From Pseudomonadaceae bacterium (lineage in GTDB: Bacteria; Pseudomonadota; Gammaproteobacteria; Pseudomonadales; Azotimanducaceae), in contig JANSXA010000007.1 of NCBI GenBank assembly GCA_024743175.1, forward strand, positions 1 through 64,000: a stretch of 64,000 nucleotides of DNA, in the 5' to 3' direction. Positions within the stretch are counted from its first letter, which is position 1; the number at the start of each line of letters is the position of its first letter. Shown here piece by piece: positions 1 through 8,742 of the stretch. The notes beneath the pieces are model-generated. The model was not told the origin of the DNA. It saw only the letters and a list, made by a program, of their open reading frames with translations, and did not search any database. A program made the position numbers and the translations under genes.

Positions 1-1027
1 CAACGATACGTTGCACCAATGGATGTCGCACCACGTCTTTGGAGCCAAAATGAGTAAAGCTGATACCGTCGATGTTACGTAGAACATTGCGGACATTGAC
101 CAACCCGGAGCGTTCACCTCGAGGCAAGTCTATCTGGGTAATATCGCCGGTGATCACCGCCGTGGATCCAAAACCGATACGTGTCAGAAACATTTTCATC
201 TGCGCAACCGTTGTGTTCTGACTTTCATCAAGAATAATAAAGGCGTTGTTCAGTGTCCGGCCACGCATATAAGCAAGCGGAGCAACCTCAATGATGTTCC
301 GCTCAATAAACTTGGTTACCCGCTCAATACCCATCATTTCGTACAGCGCATCGTACAAAGGTCGCAGGTAAGGGTCGATCTTCTGCGCCAGATCTCCCGG
401 CAGAAATCCCAGCTTCTCACCGGCTTCCACCGCAGGTCGGACCAGCAATATCCGCGACACACGCTGTGCCTCGAGGGCTTCTACCGCACACGCCACCGCC
501 AAAAAAGTTTTACCGGTGCCCGCTGGACCGATACCAAAATTGATGTCGTGTTCGCGTATCAGTCGAGTATAAGACTGCTGGTTGCCACCGCGCGGCTTAA
601 TGGGTTTCTTGTACGTGCGTATAATCAACTCCGCAGTATCGCCATCTCCGACAGACTTTTCGCCCTGCACAACTTCCGTGCTGTGTACCAGGGCTTCGAC
701 CCCGGCTTCCTGCAGGTAAAGGTGCACAAAATCAGGGTCGATGGTGTCGCGCTCGTGCGTTTCACGGTAGAGCTGGTGTAACAACGCTGCCGCCGCTTCT
801 ACCCGGGGCTCAGGACCACTGACCTGAAACTCGTTGCCACGATTGCGTATGTTGACTGCCAGACGTCGTTCAAGGTGTTTAAGATTCTGGTCGACGGGTC
901 CGCACAGCGCGCTGAGGCGGTGGGGGTCGTTAGGCTCTAAAATTACCCTGCGAGTGAGGGCAACCACTTGTGCATGGTCTTCGTTAAGTTTTTTTGACGA
1001 AGATTCCGCAGAACTATTTTCTTCCAA
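1..1027 (-). CDS. PhoH-family ATPase (YbeZ-like), C-terminus cut by window edge
   Basis: Cytoplasmic P-loop ATPase of the PhoH/YbeZ family, linked in other bacteria to RNA metabolism and to the neighbouring endoribonuclease YbeY. The minus-strand translation carries a Walker A motif GPAGTGKT (around 500-540), a Walker B-like motif ILDESQNTT and, near the edge, the conserved GISFTHFGSKDVVRHPLVQRIV region (written here only for its key residues SKDVVRHP). About 342 codons are present and probably only 10-20 residues are missing. There is no in-frame ATG near the expected start: TTG at 1027 or GTG at 967 are the candidates, and I chose the longer. It lies 85 bases downstream of miaB, the order seen in many gammaproteobacteria (miaB-ybeZ-ybeY). 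Confidence 0.9.
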   Translation of the reverse strand, partial: MEENSSAESSSKKLNEDHAQVVALTRRVILEPNDPHRLSALCGPVDQNLKHLERRLAVNIRNRGNEFQVSGPEPRVEAAAALLHQLYRETHERDTIDPDFVHLYLQEAGVEALVHSTEVVQGEKSVGDGDTAELIIRTYKKPIKPRGGNQQSYTRLIREHDINFGIGPAGTGKTFLAVACAVEALEAQRVSRILLVRPAVEAGEKLGFLPGDLAQKIDPYLRPLYDALYEMMGIERVTKFIERNIIEVAPLAYMRGRTLNNAFIILDESQNTTVAQMKMFLTRIGFGSTAVITGDITQIDLPRGERSGLVNVRNVLRNIDGISFTHFGSKDVVRHPLVQRIV

Positions 1028-1112
1028 ATTTCACCATATTATTGCGACAGAGCGTTTTCAGGCCCAAGCATAGACCGACAAGCGTCTCTGTCAATTGAAG
1101 TTTTGTGACTGT

Positions 1113-2435
1113 TCAGTGTACCTGATCGCCACGAAGAGAATTTGGCAGGGCTTCGGTCACCACAACCTCCACGAACTCACCGACTAAAGCCGCATCGCCC
1201 GTGAAATTCACAACCCTGTTGTTTTCGGTTCGACCCGCCAGCTGGCCTGCATCTTTTTTCGATACCCCGGTGACCAGGAGCTTCTGTCGTGTTCCAACCA
1301 TGTGCTGTGAGATTTCCTCAGCCTGTTCACGTATACGGCTTTGCAGCTGTTGTAACCAGAGTTTTTTCGTCGCCTCAGGCGTTTCGTCAGCGAGCGCCGC
1401 TGCTGGTGTTCCCGGCCTAGCGCTGTAAATAAAGCTGAAAGAAACATCGAAGCCAATCTCATCGATTAATGCCATGGTGTCATCAAAATCGGCCTGGGTT
1501 TCACCTGGAAAACCAATGATAAAGTCTGAAGACAAGCTGATGTCAGGCCGCACTTCACGGAGCCTGGCAATCTTATTTATATAGTCCGCGCGGGTATGGC
1601 CACGCTTCATCATCTGCAGTATCCGATCTGACCCGGACTGCACGGGCAGATGAAGATGGTTTACCAGTTCCGGCACTTCTGCATAAGCCTGAATCAGCGT
1701 TTCAGAAAAATCCAGCGGATGAGAGGTGGTGTAGCGTATACGATCAATGCCTTCTACCGCCGCGACATAGTGGATCAACTCCGCCAGATCGGCAAAGTCA
1801 TCATCAATTTCACCCCGGTAAGAGTTCACGTTCTGGCCTAACAGGTGTATTTCGCGCACCCCCTGCCTGGACAGCGCAACAACTTCCTGCATCACTGAAT
1901 CAACCGAACGACTGACTTCTTCACCGCGGGTATAAGGGACAACACAGAATGAACAGTACTTACTGCAGCCTTCCATGATGGATAAAAAGGCGGCAGGGCC
2001 ATCCACCTTGGGTTCCGGCAGGAGGTCAAACTTTTCCACCTCAGGGAAAGTAACGTCTACCACTGGCAGTTTCTGCACTTTTGCTGCATTCACCATCTGC
2101 GGCAGGCGGTGGATCGTCTGAGGTCCAAACACCATGTCCACATAGGGCGCCCGGGCGCGTATCGCCTCCCCTTCCTGGCTCGCCACACAGCCGCCAACCC
2201 CAATCACCAGGTCGGGATTAGCCTTTTTAAGCGATTGCCATCTACCCAGCTGATGGAAGACCTTTTCCTGAGCTTTCTCACGAATTGAACAGGTATTCAG
2301 CAGAATCACGTCCGCTTCAGTCTCATCTTCAACCAGCTCGTATTCACCCTGTTCGCGTAACACGTCGTGCATGCGCGCAGAGTCATACTCGTTCATCTGA
2401 CAGCCGTGGGTTTTCACAAACAATTTTTTAGTCAT
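1113..2435 (-). CDS. miaB: tRNA-2-methylthio-N6-dimethylallyladenosine synthase MiaB
   Basis: Radical-SAM methylthiotransferase that converts i6A37 to ms2i6A37 in tRNAs reading UNN codons. The 440-residue product has the three N-terminal UPF0004 cysteines (KTHGCQMN at C12, NTCSIRE at C49, GGCVASQEG near 83) for one 4Fe-4S cluster and the radical-SAM CxxxCxxC triad in [15 protein letters not shown] near 157-164 for the second. The C-terminal region fits a TRAM tRNA-binding domain. Length matches the family. Start is ATG at 2435. It is divergent from the DUF1820 gene across 177 bases and precedes the PhoH gene on the same strand, probably co-transcribed. Confidence 0.97.
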   Translation of the reverse strand: MTKKLFVKTHGCQMNEYDSARMHDVLREQGEYELVEDETEADVILLNTCSIREKAQEKVFHQLGRWQSLKKANPDLVIGVGGCVASQEGEAIRARAPYVDMVFGPQTIHRLPQMVNAAKVQKLPVVDVTFPEVEKFDLLPEPKVDGPAAFLSIMEGCSKYCSFCVVPYTRGEEVSRSVDSVMQEVVALSRQGVREIHLLGQNVNSYRGEIDDDFADLAELIHYVAAVEGIDRIRYTTSHPLDFSETLIQAYAEVPELVNHLHLPVQSGSDRILQMMKRGHTRADYINKIARLREVRPDISLSSDFIIGFPGETQADFDDTMALIDEIGFDVSFSFIYSARPGTPAAALADETPEATKKLWLQQLQSRIREQAEEISQHMVGTRQKLLVTGVSKKDAGQLAGRTENNRVVNFTGDAALVGEFVEVVVTEALPNSLRGDQVH

Positions 2436-2612
2436 TACTGATCATGAACGAGTTTTTGAAAGGGCGCGCATTATAGAGTAAACCCAGGTGACACTTAAAA
2501 CTTTTCGTCGGTTTCCCTGGCTCCGGGGCCTTGAAACCTGGCAAACTGCCACCATATCCGACCAGGCGTTAACGCCAGCAGCACCAGAAGTATCTTTTAT
2601 AAGCGAAAGAGT

Positions 2613-2948
2613 ATGAGCGAAAGAGACCAGCCAAAACACATCTACCGTGTGATTTTTCACAATCAGGGGCAGATTTATGAACTCTACGCGCACAGCATCT
2701 ACCAGAGCGAGCTGTACGGTTTTGTGGAAATCGAAGACTATACCTTTGGCACACGCTCACAGATGCTGATTGATCCCAGCGAAGAGCGTCTGCGCACTGA
2801 GTTCGACGGCGTACAGCGCTCCTTCATCCCCATGCATGCCATCGTTCGCATCGACGAGGTTGAAAAAGAAGGTGTGGCAAAAGTTGTCGACAGCAAAGGT
2901 GACAAGGTCACGCCTTTTCCGATGCCGGTGCCTCGCGACTCAAAGTAG
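2613..2948 (+). CDS. DUF1820 family protein
   Basis: Small cytoplasmic protein of 111 residues with no signal peptide or membrane segment. The pattern IYRVIFHNQGQIYELYA, then LYGFVEIEDYTFG, then HAIVRIDEVEKEG is the layout of the DUF1820 family found in gammaproteobacteria; its biochemical role is not known. The start is ATG after a weak purine stretch (gcgaaagag). It is divergent from miaB and its stop lies only 20 bases from the stop of the convergent FMN oxidase gene, leaving no room for a long terminator. Family assignment is firm; function cannot be stated. Confidence 0.85.
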   Translation: MSERDQPKHIYRVIFHNQGQIYELYAHSIYQSELYGFVEIEDYTFGTRSQMLIDPSEERLRTEFDGVQRSFIPMHAIVRIDEVEKEGVAKVVDSKGDKVTPFPMPVPRDSK

Positions 2949-2968
2949 AAAGCCCTGATCCTGACGTT

Positions 2969-4042
2969 CTAATAACCCTCAACCAGAAAGGGGAAGGCTG
3001 ACAGGACGTGGGCAGGCGCCAGCGGCGCATCCCGGCAGAGCAGGTCTGGGCTTAACTGTGCAAGGCAATTTGCCCCCGCCAACGCCATTGTTGTTTTAAT
3101 TTCATGCTCCAGTATCTGTAACGCCGCTAACAGAGCTGGCGCGCCTCCAGCCGCCAATGCAAGGCCTTCAAAGCGTCCCATACCCACCGCAGTTGCACCA
3201 AGACACAGGGCCTTGACCACATCTGCCCCGCGCATGAAGCCGCCATCAACCACTACCGGTGCTTTTCCCGCCACAGCCTCTACAACCTCCGGCAGCACAT
3301 CTATACAGGCACGCGTGTGATCCAGCTGACGCCCCCCATGGTTGCTCACCCAGACAACGTCGACACCCATCTCCACGCAGCGCCGGGCATCTTCCGCTGC
3401 TCCGACACCTTTGATGAGCAGGGGTAGAGCAAACTTTTCCTTGATATGCGCCACCGTATCCCAGGTCATCTTCGCCTGGGCTTTAAAGTCTCCACCTCCG
3501 GCGATACGGCCGGACAGGGGCACATAACGTTTCAGAATGTCGCGTTCCCGGCGGGAATACGTCTGTGTATCTGCGGTTAAACAGAATCCGGTGTAGCCGG
3601 CTTCAATGGCGCGGCTGATAATGTCATCCATCCAGGCTTCATCACCGGTCAGATACAGTTGATATACCCTGGGGCCAGGATGCTGCGCGGCCAGCGTTTC
3701 AAAATCCGGCGTGCATACAGAACTGAGCACCTGCAGGATGCCAAATTCATCGGTTGCTTCGGCGACACTGGCGGCACCGCCGGCTTCAAACGCCTGGACA
3801 GACCCTATGGGCGGCATCACGACCGGGATGCGCATGGGCTGACCGAGCAGCTCCGTATCACAGTCGACCTGGCTTACGTCATTGAGAATCCGCGGTTTGA
3901 ACAGCCACGATTCAACCCCTGCACGATTACGCCGCAGCGCGCTTTCGGTGTCGGCGCCACCTATCAGATAGTCCCATGCGCCCTGATCAAGGTTTTCACG
4001 GGCCTTTTTGACAATCTCATGCAGCGTTAAAAAATCAGCCAC
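2969..4042 (-). CDS. FMN-dependent alpha-hydroxy-acid oxidizing protein
   Basis: TIM-barrel flavoenzyme of the lactate/glycolate/mandelate oxidase-dehydrogenase family, oxidising an L-2-hydroxy acid to the 2-keto acid using FMN. Visible landmarks are the N-terminal DYLIGGADTE segment, the catalytic SNHGGRQLD (His base and Arg), VVDGGFMRGADVVKAL and GMGRFEGLAL for FMN phosphate binding. About 357 residues, normal for the soluble members, with no membrane anchor. I place the start at the GTG at 4042, because GGGAG sits five bases upstream; GTG at 4048 would overlap that site. It is divergent from the flavoprotein reductase at 4166. The substrate cannot be read from sequence; lactate is only one possibility. 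Confidence 0.88.
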   Translation of the reverse strand: MADFLTLHEIVKKARENLDQGAWDYLIGGADTESALRRNRAGVESWLFKPRILNDVSQVDCDTELLGQPMRIPVVMPPIGSVQAFEAGGAASVAEATDEFGILQVLSSVCTPDFETLAAQHPGPRVYQLYLTGDEAWMDDIISRAIEAGYTGFCLTADTQTYSRRERDILKRYVPLSGRIAGGGDFKAQAKMTWDTVAHIKEKFALPLLIKGVGAAEDARRCVEMGVDVVWVSNHGGRQLDHTRACIDVLPEVVEAVAGKAPVVVDGGFMRGADVVKALCLGATAVGMGRFEGLALAAGGAPALLAALQILEHEIKTTMALAGANCLAQLSPDLLCRDAPLAPAHVLSAFPFLVEGY

Positions 4043-4100
4043 AACCACTCCCGCAAAGCCAATTGAATATGCGAAAAGCTTATCACGACAGGGTAAACTA

Positions 4101-4138
4101 GCCTGGGCTATTGAAGAATAGTCCAGGCTTGGTTTTTT
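4101..4138 (+). terminator. Terminator-like hairpin in the leader of the flavoprotein gene
   Basis: Twelve-base arms at 4101-4112 and 4117-4128 pair with one G-T mismatch around the loop gaag, followed by ttggtttttt. This is the form of an intrinsic terminator reading rightward. No plus-strand gene ends upstream, so it sits in the 5' leader of the gene starting at 4166, about 28 bases before its ATG. It could be an attenuator, a barrier to spurious transcription, or a palindromic operator. Confidence 0.6.
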
Positions 4139-4165
4139 GATTGAATGCGTTTAAGGAGACAAAAT

Positions 4166-5380
4166 ATGTCGGGGATGGTGATTATTGGTGCAGGTCACGC
4201 TGCAGGGCAGGCAGCTGCCAGTCTGCGACAGGCTAAATACGAAGGGCCCATCACGATTATTGGAGATGAACTCCACGTACCTTACCAGCGCCCTCCACTA
4301 TCGAAGCAGTATCTGTCAGGTGAACAACATATCGATCGCGTTTATTTAAGGCCTGCGTCTTTTTATACGGATAAAGATGTGACCCTGAAGTTAGGCACCA
4401 CCGCCACTGCAATCGATAGAGACAGCAAATCAGTCACCCTCGATACCGGTGAAACCCTGGCATACGACAAACTGCTCATCAGCACCGGCAGCCGCGCGCG
4501 CAAACTGAACATTGACGGCTCTGATCTGCCTGGCATTCACTATTTACGGACCATTGCGGATGTCGACGCAATTCGCGCAGAGATGGCATCCGACAGAAAC
4601 CTGGTCATTGTCGGCGGCGGCTACATCGGTCTTGAGGTTGCCTCGGTTGGCGTCGAAAAAGGCTTGAACGTACATGTCCTGGAAATGGAATCGCGCATTC
4701 TGCAACGCGTCACCACACCTGAAATGTCCGCCTACTATCACCAGTTACACACGTCCCGCGGCGTCAATATCCACACTGATACCACTGTCTCGGGCTTCTC
4801 AGGAGATGGACAGGTGAGCAAGGTATTGTGCGGTGACACCGAGTTCGATGCAGACCTGGTCATTGTTGGCATCGGTATCATTCCCAATGTGGAACTCGCT
4901 CAGGATGCTGGTCTGGAAGTAGACAACGGTATTGTCGTTGACGACCATTGCCGCACGTCTGACCCGGATATTTATGCAGCAGGCGATTGCAGCAACCATC
5001 CCAATCCTCTGCTGAATCGGAGGTTGAGGCTTGAATCAGTGCCTAACGCCATGGAGCAGGCTCGGGTATCTGTCGAAAACATGTTAGGCGGCGACAAAAT
5101 CTACGCGGCTATCCCCTGGTTCTGGTCAGATCAATATGAACTTAAATTACAGATGGTTGGCTTTTCTGCTGACGGCAGCAGTCAGGTGGTGCGAGGTGAA
5201 ATGGCAGAAAACCACTTTGCAGTATTTTACCTGCACGATGGCAAAGTTGTGGCCGCTGATGCGGTGAACAGTCCTAAAGAGTTCATGGTGTGTAAACAGC
5301 TGATTGGCAAAACAGTTGACCAGGCTTTACTGGCAGACTCTGCAAGTGACTTAAAAGATCTGTTGGCTTCAGCCAAATAG
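4166..5380 (+). CDS. NAD(P)/FAD-dependent oxidoreductase, ferredoxin reductase (rhodocoxin/putidaredoxin reductase) type
   Basis: Flavoprotein that passes electrons from NAD(P)H to a small ferredoxin, typically feeding a P450 or dioxygenase. Domains in order: FAD fold with IIGAGHAAGQAA at the N-terminus, NAD fold with VIVGGGYIGLEVAS around residue 155, the second FAD motif DIYAAGDC, and a C-terminal reductase domain starting near WFWSDQY. 404 residues, normal length. The start is the ATG at 4166, seven bases after AAGGAG, not the ATG at 4145. No ferredoxin gene is next to it; a P450 lies 41 kb away, and a link is only a guess. First gene of a tight plus-strand run to 7519. Confidence 0.9.
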   Translation: MSGMVIIGAGHAAGQAAASLRQAKYEGPITIIGDELHVPYQRPPLSKQYLSGEQHIDRVYLRPASFYTDKDVTLKLGTTATAIDRDSKSVTLDTGETLAYDKLLISTGSRARKLNIDGSDLPGIHYLRTIADVDAIRAEMASDRNLVIVGGGYIGLEVASVGVEKGLNVHVLEMESRILQRVTTPEMSAYYHQLHTSRGVNIHTDTTVSGFSGDGQVSKVLCGDTEFDADLVIVGIGIIPNVELAQDAGLEVDNGIVVDDHCRTSDPDIYAAGDCSNHPNPLLNRRLRLESVPNAMEQARVSVENMLGGDKIYAAIPWFWSDQYELKLQMVGFSADGSSQVVRGEMAENHFAVFYLHDGKVVAADAVNSPKEFMVCKQLIGKTVDQALLADSASDLKDLLASAK

Positions 5381-5412
5381 CAGCTGGCGGAACCACGAGC
5401 CACACTTTTATT

Positions 5413-5874
5413 ATGAGCAGAAACAAACTGACGACTCTGGCTGTTGCCATTGTCCTTGCGCTGTTCGGTTATAATCAACTCGATACAGCGGCTCCCGATA
5501 CCGCAGGGGGCCTGGCTGGGTCGCCCACTGTTTCGTCTGGCACCGCCCATGATCTTCTTGAGGCTTTTCAGAATCAGATCAGCGACCTGCAGATCAGTGG
5601 CGAAGGCAGGGTTGTCCGCGTGTTATCCGATGACAACAAGGGCAGCAGGCATCAACGATTCCTGCTGGAAACAGATCTCAACCAGACCATTCTCGTCGCG
5701 CACAATATCGATCTGGCGCCGCGAATCGAAAACCTGCGCGACGGCGATACCGTTGCCTTTTACGGCGAATATGAATACAACAATAAAGGCGGTGTGATTC
5801 ACTGGACTCATCATGATCCGGCGAACAGGCACCCGCACGGCTGGCTGAAACATAAAGGACGAACTTACCAGTAG
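5413..5874 (+). CDS. DUF3465 family exported protein
   Basis: 153-residue protein with an N-terminal hydrophobic segment (about residues 6-21), either a signal peptide or a single anchor, then a soluble domain. The C-terminal signature VIHWTHHDP followed by GWLKHKGRTYQ is typical of DUF3465, which resembles small OB-fold-like periplasmic proteins; no enzymatic activity is established. The several histidines in that signature could bind metal, which is my inference. It follows the flavoprotein by 32 bases and precedes the ParB-like gene by 14, so co-transcription is likely. Confidence 0.8.
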   Translation: MSRNKLTTLAVAIVLALFGYNQLDTAAPDTAGGLAGSPTVSSGTAHDLLEAFQNQISDLQISGEGRVVRVLSDDNKGSRHQRFLLETDLNQTILVAHNIDLAPRIENLRDGDTVAFYGEYEYNNKGGVIHWTHHDPANRHPHGWLKHKGRTYQ

Positions 5875-5888
5875 AGGGCTGCAAGCAG

Positions 5889-6275
5889 ATGAGCGACATA
5901 CGCCCGCAGTATCATTTCCGCAAAACCCCTCACGGGTTGGACGCATTTGACGTTAAGAAGCTGATTAAGCTCAGCACCTCACTTCCGATAAAGACAATCG
6001 ATCCGCGCGAGGTTGAAGAACTGGAGGAAAATCACTGGTACTCCGCAGGCGGCGAACCCACTCCGCGCAGTATTATGGAACACCTGCAACTGATCCAAGC
6101 ATGTGATCTCGCCTACCCGATTATTCTCGATGCCCAGGGGCGCTTAATGGATGGTATGCATCGAGTCTGCAAGGCCGTGATGAGCGGCGAGACGCAAATT
6201 CTGGCAGTGAAGTTTACAACTGACCCGGAACCGGATTTTGTCAATTGCCATCCGCAAGATTTACCTTATGAATAA
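5889..6275 (+). CDS. ParB-like N-terminal-domain protein
   Basis: 128-residue soluble protein. The segment YPIILDAQGRLMDGMHRVCKA resembles the GxxDGxHR-type core of ParB/Srx-like nucleotide-binding folds, in which the histidine and arginine contact phosphate. There is no helix-turn-helix or dimerisation domain, so it is not a chromosome-partitioning ParB. Some ParB-like domains of this kind act as nucleotide-dependent enzymes, but nothing more specific can be said here. Its last codons overlap the ATG of the next gene by eight bases (ATGAATAA), indicating translational coupling. Confidence 0.6.
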   Translation: MSDIRPQYHFRKTPHGLDAFDVKKLIKLSTSLPIKTIDPREVEELEENHWYSAGGEPTPRSIMEHLQLIQACDLAYPIILDAQGRLMDGMHRVCKAVMSGETQILAVKFTTDPEPDFVNCHPQDLPYE

Positions 6276-6687
6276 CGATGTTGGTCACATCTGGCTGAAC
6301 GGTCCAACCATTGTATTCAACCTCGGGCTTGCACTACTGTTCACTCACGAACTGGACGCTGCACTGCATGCCGAGTGGCGGCTGCTCTGGGTACTGCAAG
6401 ACATAAGCGATGGCGCGGCATCCAAATGGTTTATCTGGCTGCTTCTACCCGTTTTTCTTGCTGCCCTGTATCTGAGACAGAACCACAACCTCACGATACG
6501 TCTGACGTTTCGTCGCATGGTCTGCGTATTTCTGCCTATTCATACCGCGCTGCACTTTTCTTTAAGCAATTACCCCGACTATCAGTTTCGCCACCTGTCT
6601 TCGGAGCTGATGATTTACGGCGCCGGCCTGTGCGGCATCGTCTACTGCCTGCTGTGGTGGGTAGACCTGAGTGAACATCCAGCATGA
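6268..6687 (+). CDS. Small multi-pass membrane protein (possibly DUF6713)
   Basis: 139-residue inner-membrane protein with about four hydrophobic helices: VFNLGLALLFTH, KWFIWLLLPVFLAALYL, RMVCVFLPIHTALHF and LMIYGAGLCGIVYCLLWW. The first helix runs into THELDAALHAEWR, a polar His/Glu/Asp cluster recalling the DUF6713 family; I am not certain of that name. The start is the ATG at 6268, inside the preceding stop region. It overlaps the isochorismatase-like gene by four bases. Function unknown. Confidence 0.6.
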   Translation: MNNDVGHIWLNGPTIVFNLGLALLFTHELDAALHAEWRLLWVLQDISDGAASKWFIWLLLPVFLAALYLRQNHNLTIRLTFRRMVCVFLPIHTALHFSLSNYPDYQFRHLSSELMIYGAGLCGIVYCLLWWVDLSEHPA

Positions 6688-7229
6688 CAAAAGCAGCAAC
6701 ACTTAAACACTGCGCCCTGCTTGTTATCGACATGCAGGCTGGCCTAACGCCTGGTGCTTATCGGATAGACGAGGTAATTGAAAACACCAATGCCGTCAGC
6801 GCGCATCTGCATCAACAGGGTGGCCATGTTTTCTACATTCAGCATTGTCACAAGAGTTTTTCCGCTCTGCAGAAAGGTAACCCGGGTTGGGAGATCGACC
6901 CAAGACTGACACGCCGGGACGACGACCAGCTTATTGAGAAAGAAGCATCTGACGCGTTCTACAATACGCAGCTTGCATCATTGCTAACCGCGGCAAAAGT
7001 GAGCCACGTATACATTACGGGTATGCAAACTGAATTTTGTGTCGACACTACGTGTCGAGCGGCTTTGAATTACGTCGAGCAGGTCACTCTGGTCAGCGAT
7101 GCACACACCACCGGAGACGGCACTCTGTCAGCGGCTGACACTATCCATTACCACAACACCGTATTGGCTAACGTTGCACACCCCCGCGGCAACATCAATG
7201 TGATTCTCGCCCGGAACCTCATCGGCTAA
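6684..7229 (+). CDS. Isochorismatase-family cysteine hydrolase
   Basis: Cytoplasmic hydrolase of the isochorismatase/nicotinamidase fold, 181 residues. The nucleophile cysteine is in TGMQTEFCVDTTCRAA, preceded by the family's cis-peptide region; the catalytic Asp is in ALLVIDMQ (D16), and the lysine is probably that in LIEKEASDAF. Substrates in this family range from isochorismate to nicotinamide and N-carbamoyl compounds and cannot be told from sequence alone. It starts within the stop of the membrane protein and its own stop overlaps the next start by one base (TAATG), placing it inside the 4.1-7.5 kb operon. Confidence 0.85.
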   Translation: MTKAATLKHCALLVIDMQAGLTPGAYRIDEVIENTNAVSAHLHQQGGHVFYIQHCHKSFSALQKGNPGWEIDPRLTRRDDDQLIEKEASDAFYNTQLASLLTAAKVSHVYITGMQTEFCVDTTCRAALNYVEQVTLVSDAHTTGDGTLSAADTIHYHNTVLANVAHPRGNINVILARNLIG

Positions 7230-7519
7230 TGCTACATATTGCACTTCACCTTCTCGTGCCGGGACTTGTCAGCGCAGCTTTTTACCGACAACAATGGCTC
7301 AAGACTTATCTGCTGATGATGTCAGGCATGTTGATCGACATAGACCATCTGTTAGCTGACCCTGTCTATGATCCGATGCGTTGCAGTATCGGCTTCCACC
7401 CACTGCACACCTGGCTGCCAATTGGCTTGTACGTGCTGCTGCTGGCACACTCGAAAACCAGGCTGGTGGGCATTGGTTTGTGTATTCATATCGCGCTGGA
7501 TGCCGCAGACTGTTTATAA
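7229..7519 (+). CDS. DUF6122 family small membrane protein
   Basis: 96-residue integral membrane protein with three hydrophobic segments. The conserved stretch GMLIDIDHLLADPVYDP followed by RCSIGFHPLHTW, with clustered Asp and His residues, is characteristic of DUF6122 and resembles metal-dependent membrane hydrolases of the YdjM/PgpB-like kind; that similarity is inferred. The TAATG overlap with the isochorismatase-like gene shows coupling. Its TAA stop abuts the stop of the convergent acyl-CoA dehydrogenase gene (TTATAA), so the two genes have no intervening terminator. Confidence 0.7.
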   Translation: MLHIALHLLVPGLVSAAFYRQQWLKTYLLMMSGMLIDIDHLLADPVYDPMRCSIGFHPLHTWLPIGLYVLLLAHSKTRLVGIGLCIHIALDAADCL

Positions 7520-8692
7520 ACCCAAAACCTGTTTGGCGATAATATTGTGTTGCACTTCCGAGGAACCACCGGCAATTGTGTAGCCGCGATGGTGGTAACG
7601 ACCTGAGGCAACATATTCGGAAAGGTCTGGGCCAATAGCTTCCCGAGGTGCGTTTTTGCGATCACTGGGTAATGCCAGATAGTCGATCAGACGGAATAAC
7701 AACTCATCCTGATCCTGCACCAGCTGGCTGCCTTTGAGCTTCAACATAGAAGGCTCTGCGCCAATCTGCCCACCGGCATCTGCCTGAGTGAGAATCCTCA
7801 GGCTGGTCATCTCCAAAGCATGCAAACGTATCTCAAGTGCGCTGATTTCACCCGCAAGCGATTCAGGCAGGGTTTGGCCCATGGCCACCTGTTGCTCCAG
7901 AGTGTCTTTGACCACGCTCAAGACCCTTTTGTTCTCAGCCACCCTCGATACCAGCAGCCGCTCATCGCCGAGCAGACTTTTGGCCACAGTCCAACCATGG
8001 TTCTCTTCTCCCAGGCGCTGACTGACAGGTACACGCACGTTATCAAAGAAAACCTGATTCCATAATCGTTTACCGTTAAATGCATACAGTGGTTTGACCG
8101 TAACGCCAGGATCATCCATATCCATCAACAGGAAGCTGATGCCTTTCTGTTGCTGCACATCAAAATTGGTACGAACCAGAGCAAAAATCCAGCCTGCATC
8201 TTCCGCTGCCGAGGTCCAGATTTTCTGGCCGTTAACAATGTAGTCATCACCGTCTCGATCGGCACGGGTATTCAGGCTGGCGAGATCTGAACCCGCCTGC
8301 GGTTCAGAGTAACCCTGACAGAACCACAAATCTGCATTGAGAATTTTAGGCAGAAAGAATTGTCGCTGGGCTTGGGACCCATATCTGGCAATGGCCGGTC
8401 CAACCATGTTGAATCCAAAGCCTGACAACTGCGGCGCATGCGCACGTCGGCAGGCAACGTCAAAGATATGCCGCTGGATCAGATTCCAACCCGTACCGCC
8501 ATCCTCCACGGGCCAGTTTGGAGCCGCCCAGCCTCTGGCATTCAGGGTTCGAGTCCAGCCCGCCAGTTCAGCCTTGGATACACCCGCACCGCAGCGCACT
8601 TTTTGCGCCAGATCCTGCGGCAGCTCTGCTGCAAGAAAGTCTTCTATTTCACTCTGGAATCGCTGCAGATCTTCGGTTAATTCAAATCGCAT
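7514..8692 (-). CDS. Acyl-CoA dehydrogenase family protein
   Basis: FAD flavoenzyme catalysing alpha-beta dehydrogenation of an acyl-CoA thioester, 392 residues. Landmarks: N-terminal helical domain, the beta-domain signature CQGYSEPQAGSDLASLNTRA, then KIWTSAAEDAGW and the C-terminal GGSSEVQHNIIAKQVLGL. The substrate class (straight-chain, branched, steroid side chain) is not evident. Start ATG at 8692. It follows the methionine aminopeptidase gene by 50 bases on the same strand, and its 3' end is convergent with the DUF6122 gene with abutting stop codons. Confidence 0.92.
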   Translation of the reverse strand: MRFELTEDLQRFQSEIEDFLAAELPQDLAQKVRCGAGVSKAELAGWTRTLNARGWAAPNWPVEDGGTGWNLIQRHIFDVACRRAHAPQLSGFGFNMVGPAIARYGSQAQRQFFLPKILNADLWFCQGYSEPQAGSDLASLNTRADRDGDDYIVNGQKIWTSAAEDAGWIFALVRTNFDVQQQKGISFLLMDMDDPGVTVKPLYAFNGKRLWNQVFFDNVRVPVSQRLGEENHGWTVAKSLLGDERLLVSRVAENKRVLSVVKDTLEQQVAMGQTLPESLAGEISALEIRLHALEMTSLRILTQADAGGQIGAEPSMLKLKGSQLVQDQDELLFRLIDYLALPSDRKNAPREAIGPDLSEYVASGRYHHRGYTIAGGSSEVQHNIIAKQVLGL

Positions 8693-8742
8693 CAGCTTCC
8701 CCCACGCTGCCCATAATGTGTTCGTTCAACTGTCCTGAAAGA

